Assembly (NCBI RefSeq): GCF_000189635.1
Contig: NW_002476487.1
Span: 1,380 to 65,379, forward strand
Direction: 5' to 3'
Length of the DNA stretch: 64,000 nt
Source: Tetrahymena thermophila SB210
Taxonomy: Eukaryota > Ciliophora > Oligohymenophorea > Hymenostomatida > Tetrahymenidae
Both the position numbers and the translations under genes were made by a program. Below, piece by piece: positions 49,701 through 61,400 of this stretch; within the stretch, counting starts at the first letter, position 1; each line of letters starts with the position of its first letter. The notes beneath the pieces were generated by a model that saw nothing but the letters and a program-made list of their open reading frames with translations, was not told the origin of the DNA and did no database searches.

Positions 49701-52700
49701 AATAACTTAATTTATGTTAAAAAATATATTTATTTGATTAATTTTATAATTAGGTGATTTGGCTTTTGCATCAGCTCTTCAGAATAACGAAACCATACTT
49801 TCTATTTCAACTTTTGTAACTTAATTTTAAAATAAATATACTTAATTTAATTTATAATTTAAATTATAGAAAGGATCTTAGGCATACACTGCTCCAGAAG
49901 TATATGAGAAAGTATACAAAAAACTGGTAACATTATTTCTTAAACTATTTTCATTATTTTTATAAACTTTTTTATTTTGAACTTTATTGAATAAAAATAT
50001 TTTTGTTAAAAAATAATTTGAATCTATTCATTTTCATTAAAATAAAATAAGTCTGATCTTTTCTCTGTTGGAATTGTATTGCTAGAGCTTGATAATATTG
50101 CAACATTTGATATCAATAAGACAAAACTTTAAGAAAAGTTTGAAACATAAAACGGAAGCATCTTCACAAATTTCAATTTAGATAGATAATCTCATATCTA
50201 TAAAATAGCTGTGCAATGCCTCAATTATGATGTAAATCAGCGTAAACCTGCAGTTGAGCTTCTGATTTAGTTTATCGTTTAGAACTAATAGTACTTAAAT
50301 GTAGAAATTTTTACATTAGTAAATAAAGTAAAATTGCTTATTTTTTGTAAAATTTTAAATAAATCAATTCATATATTTTTAAGTCCCAATTAAAGCAGAA
50401 AGCTCAATAATTTAGCCAAATTTAAATGAGCATAGTATAGGATAAGAAGAAAAAAGAAGATCAAATCTTAGAATTGTCTTAGATTAAAAATGTAAAATTA
50501 TGTTTATTACTATTTTACAGACATCTTTTTATAAAAAAATATAGAAGGATTTACACTTGGAAAAGCTTATGAGCAAATTCTAATAATTGGAAACTTAGCC
50601 TTTTAAAGAATAAGAATATTACATAATCCTCAACAATTTACAAAATATGAATAAATTTGATCCAAATTTTGAATTCATTTCAGTAGGTGCGGCTGGACTT
50701 GTTCTTGGCGTTTTCAATAAATCTTAAAACAGACACTCAGCCCTAAAGATTTAAAGAGCTAAGAAATATGAAGTTGTTCGCGAAGTTGGAATAATGAGAG
50801 TTTGTTAAATGCCTCTAGTAGTAAAATTATATGACTATTTTTACTTAAATGTAAACACATAAGAAGACTTTGTTGTTTATGAGTTAGAAAAATGTTCTGG
50901 TAACTTAAAATAATTTATTTAATTATTTAAAAGTTTTTTAATTGTTAATTTAAAAATATATAAAGGCAACTTAAAACAATTTCTCAATAACTTAAAGAAG
51001 TAAAATAAAGAGTTAGATGAAGACCAAAAGATAAAAATAGCTATCTAAATCATGGATGCCATTAATTATCTTCATATTCATGAAATTGTTCATAGAGATA
51101 TTAAATTAGAAAACTTACTCTATATTGATCAAGATCCTGAAATACCAACAATTAAATTAGGTATTTTACTTTTCTTTCTCTGTTTATCAATTTTTAAAAC
51201 TTTATTTTCGTTATATTTTTAAAATAGCTGACTTCGATCAAGCGAGAAAAATCCCCAAAAATGATAATTTGGATTTTGGAGAAATTGTTAGTGAATATTT
51301 TACTATTGAAGGAGCTGTAAAATATAGTACTTAAGGCTAGTTAAAATTTTAATTTATTTATTTATTTTATAGTGTGGAACAATTGGATACTGCCCACCAG
51401 AATTAGTTAAAACTTTCTTATACAGTTTAAAGGTATGATAAATATTTACATACATATTCATAATTGAATTTTTAAAATAGAGTGATATTTTCTCAGTTGG
51501 AGTTTGCTTAGCACTAATAGATAATTTTGAAACTTTAGAACCTGTACTTTTAAATAAAAGCCTTGATTATTATAACGGTTTTTAAATCCCCTTTGAAGCA
51601 AAATATGGTGATTAATAAGAAGTAGTTAAAAGAAATACTAAAATTTATGATATTTTACTTTAAACTGTTGTTTTTAGATAAGATAAAAGAACAAATTTAT
51701 CGCTTATTTTAGATGGTTTCTTAAAAAAAGGAAATCAATACTATTCAAAAGTTATAGAGCAAGTATTTACATCCCATTTCTAATTTTTGATAAAATATCT
51801 AATATTTTAAATATTATATAGATTTAACCATTTTCCATCTATTCGAAGGTTCTTTCATTGTGGTATAAGTATTTTTCTAATTAAATACAAATATTATAAA
51901 TTTAAAACAGAGATTTGAATAAGAGTTTTATTTATGAAAAATATTCAGCAATATTCCAAATTTTTAAAATTAATTATCTCATAATAATAATATTTTTTAA
52001 ATAAAATATTTTCAAGACTCCTGTTAAACAACCTATTTAAATTTTAATTTTATTATATTTAGTATAATTATCCATTTTTATTAGGTTAAATAACAAAGGT
52101 TTAGATGGGGTGAAAGCAGTTGCTTCCGAAATAGCTAAATGTACTAATTTCTCCACTTTAAGCCTTTGGCTTGAGTAATTTTTTACACATTTTCTCAATT
52201 TATAGTTTAAATAAATAATTAAAGAAATCAAAGAATTAAACAATATTTATTTATTTAATTAATTAAGTATTTTTGTTAATTTTAATTAGTGACAACAACA
52301 TAGGTTCAGATGGGGCGAAAGCAGTTGCTTCCGAAATAGCTAAATGTACTAATCTCTCCACTTTAAGCCTCGATTTCTAGTAATTTTTTACACATTTTCT
52401 CAATTTATAGTTTAAATAAATAATTAAAGAAATCAAAGAATTAAACAATATTTATTTATTTAATTAATTAAGTATTTTTGTTAATTTTAATTAGCTCTAA
52501 CAACATAGGTTCAGATGGGGCGAAAGCAGTTGCTTCCGAAATAGCTAAATGTACTAATCTCTCCACTTTAACCCTTTCGCTCAAGTAATTTTTTACACAT
52601 TTTCTCAATTTATAGTTTAAATAAATAATTAAAGAAATCAAAGAATTAAACAATATTTATTTATTTAATTAATTAAGTATTTTTGTTAATTTTAATTAGC

Positions 52701-54353
52701 TCTAACAACATAGGTTCAGATGGGGCCAAAGCAGTTGCTTCCAAAATAGCTAAATGTACTAATCTCTCCACTTTAAGCCTCTACCTCAGGTAATTTTTTA
52801 CACATTTTCTCAATTTATAGTTTAAATAAATAATTAAAGAAATCAAAGAATTAAACAATATTTATTTATTTAATTAATTAAGTATTTTTGTTAATTTTAA
52901 TTAGGTCTATCAACATAGGTTCAGATGGGGCGAAAGCAGTTGCTTCCGAAATAGCTAAATGTACTAATCTCTCCACTTTAACCCTTTCGCTCTAGTAATT
53001 TTTTACACATTTTCTCAATTTATAGTTTAAATAAATACTGTAAATCCTCCTTAATTAACACCAGCTCAAAAAAAAAATTTTTTCTCCGAATATTGGTGTC
53101 AAACTTTTTCAATTTTTAAAACTGGTGTTAATTAAAATTGGTGTTAATTAAGGAGGATTTACAGTAATTAAAGAAATCAAAGAATTAAAAAATATTTATT
53201 TATTTAATTAATTAAGTATTTTTATTAATTTTAATTAGCTCTAACAACATAGGTTCAGATGGGGCGAAAGCAGTTGCTTCCGAAATAGCTAAATGTACTA
53301 ATCTCTCCACTTTAAGCCTCGATTTCTAGTAATTTTTTACACATTTTCTCAATTTATAATTTAAATAAATAATTAAAGAAATCAAAGAATTAAACAATAT
53401 TTATTTATTTAATTAATTAAGTATTTTTGTTAATTTTAATTAGTGATAACAACATAGGTTCAGATGGGGCCAAAGCAGTTGCTTCCAAAATAGCTAAATG
53501 TACTAATCTCTCCACTTTAAGCCTCTACCTCAGGTAATTTTTTACACATTTTCTCAATTTATAGTTTAAATAAATAATTAAAGAAATCAAAGAATTAAAC
53601 AATATTTATTTATTTAATTAATTAAGTATTTTTGTTAATTTTAATTAGGTGGAATAGTATAGGTTCAGATGGGGCGAAAGCAGTTGCTTCCGAAATAGCT
53701 AAATGTACTAATCTCTCCACTTTAACCCTTTCGCTTGGGTAATTTTTTACACATTTTCTCAATTTATAGTTTAAATAAATAATTAAAGAAATCAAAGAAT
53801 TAAACAATATTTATTTATTTAATTAATTAAGTATTTTTGTTAATTTTAATTAGGTATAACAACATAGGTTCAGATGGGGCGAAAGCATTTGCTTCCGAAA
53901 TAGCTAAATGTACTAATCTCTCCACTTTAACCCTTTCGCTCAAGTAATTTTTTACACATTTTCTCAATTTATAGTTTAAATAAATAATTAAAGAAATCAA
54001 AGAATTAAACAATATTTATTTATTTAATTAATTAAGTATTTTTGTTAATTTTAATTAGTGACAACAACATAGGTTCAGATGGGGCCAAAGCAGTTGCTTC
54101 CGAAATAGCTAAATGTACTAATCTCTCCACTTTAACCCTTTGGCTCTAGTAATTTTTTACACATTTTCTCAATTTATAGTTTAAATAAATAATTAAAGAA
54201 ATCAAAGAATTAAACAATATTTATTTATTTAATTAATTAAGTATTTTTGTTAATTTTAATTAGCTCTAACAAGATAGGTTCAGATGGGGCGAAAGCAGTT
54301 GCTTCCGAAATAGCTAAATGTACTAATCTCTCCACTTTAACCCTCAACCTCAA
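46792..54353 (+). CDS. Double protein kinase with C-terminal LRR array (gene C)
   Basis: ATG at 46792. Exons: 46792-47233, 48135-48329, 49754-49815, 49870-49926, 50052-50327, 50384-50491 (kinase 1), 50545-50899, 50966-51160, 51228-51316, 51373-51432, 51481-51762 (kinase 2), 51822-51862 (linker, changes phase 0 to 2), then eleven 90-nt LRR exons from 52085 to 54353. All phases join; about 1050 residues before an unresolved terminal exon. Kinase 1: FAGNGSFALVLKA (44-56), VALK Lys68, VHRDIKPSNF (from about 189), CDLAFA replacing DFG, YTAPEV. Kinase 2 starts near residue 381: SVGAAGLVLG, ALKIQR, VHRDIKLENL, ADFDQAR (DFD for DFG) and YCPPEL (PPE for APE), so altered activity is possible. LRRs read GAKAVASEIAKCTNLSTLSL. 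An acidic insert (DSDEDEDDN) follows the N-lobe. No membrane segment; cytosolic by inference. Confidence 0.9.
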
Positions 54354-54400
54354 GTAATTTTTTACAATTTTTCTCAATTTATAGTTTAAATAAATAATTT
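52085..54400 (+). repeat. LRR exon-intron array of gene C, exact 205-bp unit, eleven copies
   Basis: Exon starts 52085, 52290, 52495, 52700, 52905, 53239, 53444, 53649, 53854, 54059 and 54264 are exactly 205 bp apart, except one interval of 334 bp that contains a 129-bp insertion. Introns (115 bp) are almost invariant. Changes concentrate at the first codons of each exon and the last four or five, which are the only places the units differ noticeably. Confidence 0.93.
53036..53166. mobile_element. 127-bp MITE with 26-bp terminal inverted repeats and TA duplication
   Basis: Element 53038-53164 starts CTGTAAATCCTCCTTAATTA and ends with the exact inverse; the perfect inverted repeat is 26 bp. 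It is flanked by TA at 53036-53037 and 53165-53166, and sister introns show the empty site AAATAAATAATTAAAG with a single TA, so the insertion is 127 bp plus a 2-bp duplication. This is the signature of a Tc1/mariner-type (IS630 superfamily) non-autonomous element. The TTAATTAACACC part of the end is repeated a second time inside the right end. It sits in the intron after LRR exon 5 of gene C. The ends TACTGTAA fit the Paramecium IES end consensus (TAYAGYNR) at all but one position, so an excised germline element is also possible. Confidence 0.9.
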
Positions 54401-56254
54401 AAGATAGAATAGAAATAAGCATTACATATTTTTTTTAAAGTAATTTCCACCAAGTAATTAAATTTTAATAATTTTTTTATTTAAATAAGATAAATTTAAG
54501 TTTCTTTTTTTATAAAATTTATTAAAATAATGTAATTTGATTAAAATTTCTATTCAATTTATTTTTATCAAATAAAATTATTTTGTTTATTGATTATTAA
54601 ATTTCAGAATGAATATCAATGTAATGATAAATTTTATACCACATTTTATAAATTATTTCAATTAAAGAAGTGTATGCTTTATTAAAATTTAAAACTTAAA
54701 ATAAGGATTAACCATATTAAAAATGATTTCCTTGCAATATTAATTATAAAATTGATATAATCAAAACTTAGAAAGTTTAATTAATTTAGCCTGTGTAAAG
54801 GCTAAAATCAAAAAAAATTATAAGATTAATTATTAATATTTTAAAGGAAGATCATTTAATTTAGACTTGAGATTTAAAAAAATAAAAATTTGATAATTAA
54901 TTAATTTTATTATTTTTATAAATTAGATTAAATAATTTAGATAGAAACATTTCTTTAGAGAATTACTTTAACAAAGAAATTAACCTAGACATAAAAATAT
55001 GAATGAGTTAAAAATATTAATTAGATAATATTATGATTTATAATAAGTTTATAAATTTATAATTATGAATTTTTTATGAGGTTTTTTTTTTTCAAGTAAA
55101 AATAAAATAATTTAAATTTTATGAGAGTAAATTTAGAAATTATTAAATTCTTTTTTTTGTTAACAAAATTCATAAATCAAATTAAATTTAATATTATTGT
55201 TTATAAAATATTGATAATTATTAGAAGAAATAAAAAAAATGCTTTGCTTATTAATAAAATATGTGTTTTTAAATTATTTATGATTTATTTGTTTGTATCT
55301 GAAAATAATTAAACTTATTTAATTAAAATAAATATTTTATTTTTAATAACATCTTAATTGTCTTTTTTATATTTTCTTTGTTTAAGTGATAAAATTTTAA
55401 TGAATAATTAGAACTAATTAATAATGATAATTCATGTGATTAGTAATAAATCTTCATTTAATTAAAAGTTAAGCCATAAATGACTTTCATCATTATATTT
55501 TAATATGAACAAAAATGAAAATAAAAGATGTATATTTTCTTTCATGATGAATCTTAACATCTCTTTAAACACTTTTTAATTACACTCAATTCAATCATAA
55601 ATGAATAATAGCTTGTAAATAAATTTAATATCATTTATTTATATTTTATTAAAAAATATTAAAAATTTCTTTAATTCTATTTTTATTTATTTTTAAAATA
55701 AGAATTATTTTTACTCTTAAAAATTTCATTATTTAAATTAAAGAATATTTAACTACTTAATAAAATTCTATTAAATCCGAGAGATACACACCAATTATTG
55801 TTGATTTATTTTCCTTTTGAAACTCAAATAATAAAACAAATATCTATCAAAATAGTTTTTAAATGTGAGTGTTTTAATCATAACATGTATAATATAGTTA
55901 AAAGCTTCACCTCTTCTCTTTGAACTAAATGTCTATATTATTTTACATTAAAAAAGAATAATTACAGTCAATAATTTTTTAAAAATTAAGAATAAAAATT
56001 GAAAGATATTTTAAGTTTTCAAATATATTCTTTTAAGGATTATTAAAGATAATTCATTTAATTGTTTTCCTTCTTACAATTTATTCAGAAGCAAAGATCA
56101 AAATACTCTAAAAGCAAGCTATTATACAAAATAAAATCAATACCTTTATAATTTGGATTAAAAATTTTTATATTTGAATCTTTCTCCTTTTTTTCTTTAA
56201 ATCCTATTTTTTATTTTAGTTGGAGAAAATTGGAAAATATTATTTAGTGATTAA
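54354..56254. other. AT-rich spacer downstream of gene C
   Basis: Should contain the terminal exon of gene C. Candidates are after TTTCAG at 54607 and after TTTCAAG at about 55096, neither with a convincing frame. Open frames around 55121-55312 are no longer than chance allows with one stop codon. Nothing else seen. Confidence 0.45.
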
Positions 56255-57793
56255 ATGTAGAGCCAAAATATAATGATTCCAGAAATAAACATTTACTACT
56301 AATTAATTCAATTAATTTTTACAAATAGAGAAATAATAAAATAGGTAGCTGAAAACTCAGAGAAATCTGTTAATTTAGTCATTCGTATTTTTTAAATTAT
56401 AATTTTTAACTAGCACTAAAAGATTAAAAAGTTCATAATGAATAAATAAACAGGTTAATGTGAAAATTTTATTTTTAATTTAGTTTTCAAGATTAAAATA
56501 CAAAAATGATTAGCTAAGAAAAATCAATAATTAGTTAATAAAATTACAAAAAAATAATGAAGAAAATATTTCTTTTGCAATAGCAAGTTGAGTAAATATT
56601 TATCTGTGTTAAAAGAATAATACCTACCTAATTAATTTATTAGCAACTTATACAATAAAAAATTGGATTCAATTATTATACATTCATAATTATAGTCCTT
56701 AAAATGTAAGTTTTTGATTTGTTTTAGAAGATTTAATAGTGAATGTTTGCTTCAAAGCTCATGAAAACTAAAATTTTGTACTTTGGTTTTCAGAGTTAAC
56801 CTTTCTAAATGTTGTAATTGACCTTAAAAATGATAGCCTATTTGAATTATCTTAAATTGATACTGTTCATATTGGCTAGCTAATAGTTTATCATGCTAAA
56901 GTATTCGACTTCTTTGTTTGATTATTAAAGCTCCTCTAATTTTTTCTTTTTGAATGGAAATATTTATTACCAACATGTATCAAAACTAAGTATTTAGAAA
57001 ATTTATTAATATTAATAAATTTTATACTGATAAAAATTAATAGACAGTGGTGAAAAATCTTTTAAAATTTTCACATTGTCAACTTGGATTGTTTTTGAAA
57101 ATTAAAATATCAAGAAATTCATAAAATAAATAGAATTAATTTTAATTTTGCAAAAGTAATTAAAAATTTGAAAGAAGAAAATAATAAATACTTCATTTTA
57201 TTAATTTTTATGTTCATAATTTTATAGCTATTATCAAAAAATTATTTCTTTAATTTTCCTGCTCAGCTGCTCAGAATCAAATTAAATATGAGATAATAAA
57301 TAATTTATATCACCTATATAAAAATACTGCTCTATGCTTTAATGGATACTCTATCTTTATAAAGAGCCTTACACTTAATTTACAATATAATGATTAAATC
57401 AATATAATTTATAAAAGCTAAAACAAAAATAAGGTTCCTCAAGAAATTCCTCATCTTCTGCCAACATAATTAATGAAGAAAGGCTACTACTATCTCCTGA
57501 AGAAGTTCCATAAAATTAGTAAGATGGTCAACCATCTTTATTTCCTATATTTAGAAGCTTAGTAATGCAAATATGCATATTATCACTTTACTTTCAATCT
57601 TATTAGAAACCTTACCTAAGTTTATGAAGAAGTACTATTCTAAGGCGAATTAGAAGCTAACTTAACAAATGAAGCAAGAAGGAGTTTCAGCATATCTGGA
57701 GAAGATCTCCTTCATTCAAGAAGAACCATTTTTTCTAAATAAACTAAGGCATAACTATCTCAAAGAAGTAAATAGCTAAATATCATTTATTGA
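56255..57793 (+). CDS. Small three-exon gene of unknown function (gene E)
   Basis: Exons 56255-56384, 56728-56900 and 57275-57793 join in phase (1, then 0) and encode 273 residues from ATG to TGA, with eight in the last exon read from TAA/TAG. The composition is clearly richer in C, H, W, G and R than surrounding sequence: middle exon NVCFKAHENQNFVLWFSELT, last exon KKGYYYLLKKFHKISKMVNH and a Ser/Arg-rich tail (EARRSFSISGEDLLHSRR) that could be phosphorylated. No domain is recognised, and there is no obvious membrane segment or signal peptide. It lies between tandem genes C and D and is not duplicated with them. The exon chain is my reconstruction from splice signals; the last exon is the most secure part. 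Confidence 0.55.
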
Positions 57794-58403
57794 GATAATA
57801 AAGAAATATAAATTCATTAGATAAACTTATAATAAATAATTAAATTAAATCTATAATAAAAAATATACATTAAAATTAAAATAAATTATAAAAAATTAAA
57901 TATATTTTTTAGATTTTTATTATAATGATAAATTAGGATATTTATAATACTTATATTAAGATATTTTCACTTAATTAAGCTTGAATATTTATATAAGCAA
58001 TTTATAAGGCAAAAATAATATACACATACATTAAATTTATTATCATTTATAATAAAATGAGATGATTATATTAAGTAAAGTATCTAAAAATTTTATATAA
58101 AGGTTTCTTTTTATTTATCAAATATCTTGTTAGTTTCTTAGTTGAGGTTTATTAAATTTAACTATAATCATTCACTTTCTTCCTTTTTTACATAAGGATT
58201 TTAATTTGTCATGTATTTTGAATGTTTATTGATCTGAATGTTAGAAATTGACTTGGTAGAATATTGAAGATCTTATATAAGGGGAAAATCTTTGTTTTTT
58301 GAATTATTTTTTATTAATAAAATAGCTAATTTAGCAAAGTGAATTAAAGTAAAGTAAAAGCAAAGCAATTAAGCAAGCAAAAATAAGTTAAAGACAAGAA
58401 GAA
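57794..58403. other. 5' flank of gene D
   Basis: From about 57980 it matches the 5' flank of gene C, so the C/D duplication begins about 420 bp upstream of the start codons. Includes the shared leader with AATTAAGCAAGCAAAAATA before ATG. No defined promoter element recognised. Confidence 0.55.
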
Positions 58404-61400
58404 ATGTCAAGTTCTAAGTAAGTTAGATAAGAAGTTGAGAAACAAATCAAAAATTGTATCATCAAGAAGCAAAATGTCAAGAAGTTTTTCAAGTTAATGA
58501 AAAAATAGTAAAAGCACTATCAGATTTTGCAGTTTGCAGGAAATGGAACTTTTGCATTGGTCCTAAAGGCTATCAACAAAAATACAGGCTAAACAGTGGC
58601 TCTTAAAGCTGTAGAATGTGATGAAAGCGACTTAAAAGGGATGGAAGTTATTCAAGACGAGTACAAAATGCTGGAGGTATTCAGCGGTTGTAAGTATATA
58701 ATCAAAGTATTCAACAGTTTCTACCTTACTGAAAGCATCGATTCTGATTCTGATGAAGATGATGATTAAATTCCAGTAGACCAAAATAACAACTAATCAA
58801 GCTTATTGAGGGTATTCTATGTTATGGAATAGGAATTCTGTCAAAGTAATAAACTTCAATAAATTGCTATATATTCCTTTTAAATTCATCCTCATTTTAA
58901 GATGATTGCGAAGGTTAAAAAAATGTTAAAAAGACATATTTATTAATTATTTTTCTTTTGCTTGTTAATTAAATGACAAAATCCAAATCTGAATGAATGT
59001 TTAATTAAATAGTAAAAATCATTCATTTTGTTATGAATAAATGAATGAATTCGTTTTTTCCTTTTTCTTATTTTGCTTTTAATTATTCATTCATTTTTAA
59101 CACTTTTCTAAATTTTGATTTACTTTAATGTTAATAATGAATGTAATTCACTGTTAACTAGTAATATTATAAAGAAAGCATTTAATATCAAAAAATCAAT
59201 AACTCAATTCAATTTACCTTGTCATTTAACAAGTAAATAAATCAATAGGCTCTTCATTCATTTTTGAATGATAAAATTGAAAAGATTAATCATAAAAAAA
59301 TACAAATAATAAAGAGATCATTTATTCAATTTATGAATGAGGGTCAATCATTATTATTAATAATTTACATACAAAATAAAATAAGAAAATATACATTCAT
59401 ATTTTTAATATTTGCCATTCATTTTTCAAATAAAATGCCAAACGCATATCTATTCAAATATGAATGACAAAAATAAAATTGCAATCACTTTTTTATAATA
59501 ATATTTTTTTAACAAATGAAATAATATATTTAACTATTTTTTTAAATAATTTATTAAAAAATATAATGAAATAATAGCTTTAACACAAAAAACATAGATA
59601 TATCTTATATTAAAAAATGTTATTTTTAGATAAAAAAATTAACTTTAAAATAAATAAACAATTATAAGAAAAATAAATGAACTTCTCTCATTTTTAAATA
59701 GTTCTCAAGATAATTTTATTTAATTATTATCAAAATTTAATATAAAAGCTACTCTATCGTCATTCATTGATACATGTAGGCAAAAAAATAGCTATCCAAG
59801 CTAATAAATGAAAGAAATAATGACTATCTAAATCTTAGATTCAGTAGCTTTTTTGCACAGGTTTGATGTTGTGCATAGAGATATAAAGCCATCAAACTTT
59901 TTGCTTAACTTTGACCAAAACGGCAATCCAACTCTTAAGCTATGTAATATTAATTATTTAAAATAAACCATTTTTATACTTTAGAGATATTTAACCAATT
60001 TTATTAAGTTGAATTCAAAGTAAATCTTAATTATTTTTTATGATAATCCATCAATCCATTGAAATATTAAACAAAAATTAAATTAAAACTCCATTAAACT
60101 CCCTTAATAAAAATTTTCCTTTTTAATAGGATAATTATTCTTTTAAAATTTAAAATAAATAAATAAATTTCTAAATAAAGCACAAAAATAGCATTTATTT
60201 TATAATTTTGGTATCAATTTAAATGATAATTGATGAAAATAGCAGCAATTTAAAAAAAACCTTGCTGCTATTGTAGTTTTTTGAAATAAATTTCAAGTTT
60301 TAATATTTCAAAAAAATTTAAAAGACTTTAAGACATAAAATAACAATTATTATAAACCAAACTATTCCTCATCATATCTGAAACCTAAAATACCATCTTA
60401 TAAATTGAAATTTATATCAATTAATGCTAAAAATTACATTTTTTATTTGAACTATCTAAATTTTTTAAAAATACACTTAAAAAAAAGCTTTAAAAGAACT
60501 AAAATACTAAGAAAATTATATTAAATTATTAATTTTAAAGTGCTTAATTTAGAGTATTAAAGAAATAACATCAATAAATCCTCACATAATATTAAAATTA
60601 ATCTGAATATACAGATTAAATTTAAAATTTAAAGCTTTAATTATCTAAAAGTTTTATTTCATAAAATTTTTTAAAGAAATACAACTCTATCAAATATAAA
60701 TTTTTTAAAAAAATAAGAAAACTGTGCATTTACATGAAAGTGCAATTTATTTAACCTTAGAAACGATAATATAACAAAACTGTCAATTTTACATAAGATA
60801 AACTAAAAAAATTAGCATCTATTTGCTAAATAATTTAAATTAAATAAGTTTATTTTGTGAATTAAGTCATTTTTGCTATTTTGCTTTTCCCTCACAAATA
60901 AATACTGAAATAATTCTCAAAATTAATAGGAAAATAAAGAATATTTTCAAATTAAAAGATTTTTAATCTATTTTGATTAATATTGTATGTCAGAAACAAA
61001 TTAATCTTCAATCATTCATAGTTAAGACTTAATTACAAAAAATTTAAGCATATAACAAAAGATAGAGCTATGCTTAAATACTATTTCTATCATACATAAT
61101 TTTTTTAAAAAAAATAATAAGTATCTCTTATTCTTTGAGAATAACTATTATAACAATTTCTGATAAATTGTTTTATTTGTTTACTAAAAATATCTATTAA
61201 ATTTGAATATAAAGAATATCTTCACTTGCAATATTATCTTTCTTTTTATTCAGTTTGGTTTTATCATTGAAAAAATTAACTCAATGATGCTTAAATCAGG
61301 GTTATATGTGGGGAATTAGATATAATTTATTCCAAATCATCAAGAAAATTCATTGTTTACTATGAAATGTGATCTCCCAATTAGAGGTGGGAATCAGTTT

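Noticed and set aside
52037-54012. Set of similar minus-strand frames of 61-68 codons beginning MFNSLISLIIYLNYKL
   Set aside because: They are the antisense of the 205-bp LRR exon-intron units of gene C and repeat only because the units do.
55121-55312. Frame of 63 codons (MRVNLEII...)
   Set aside because: Length and composition are what chance gives in such AT-rich DNA; no splice or homology support.
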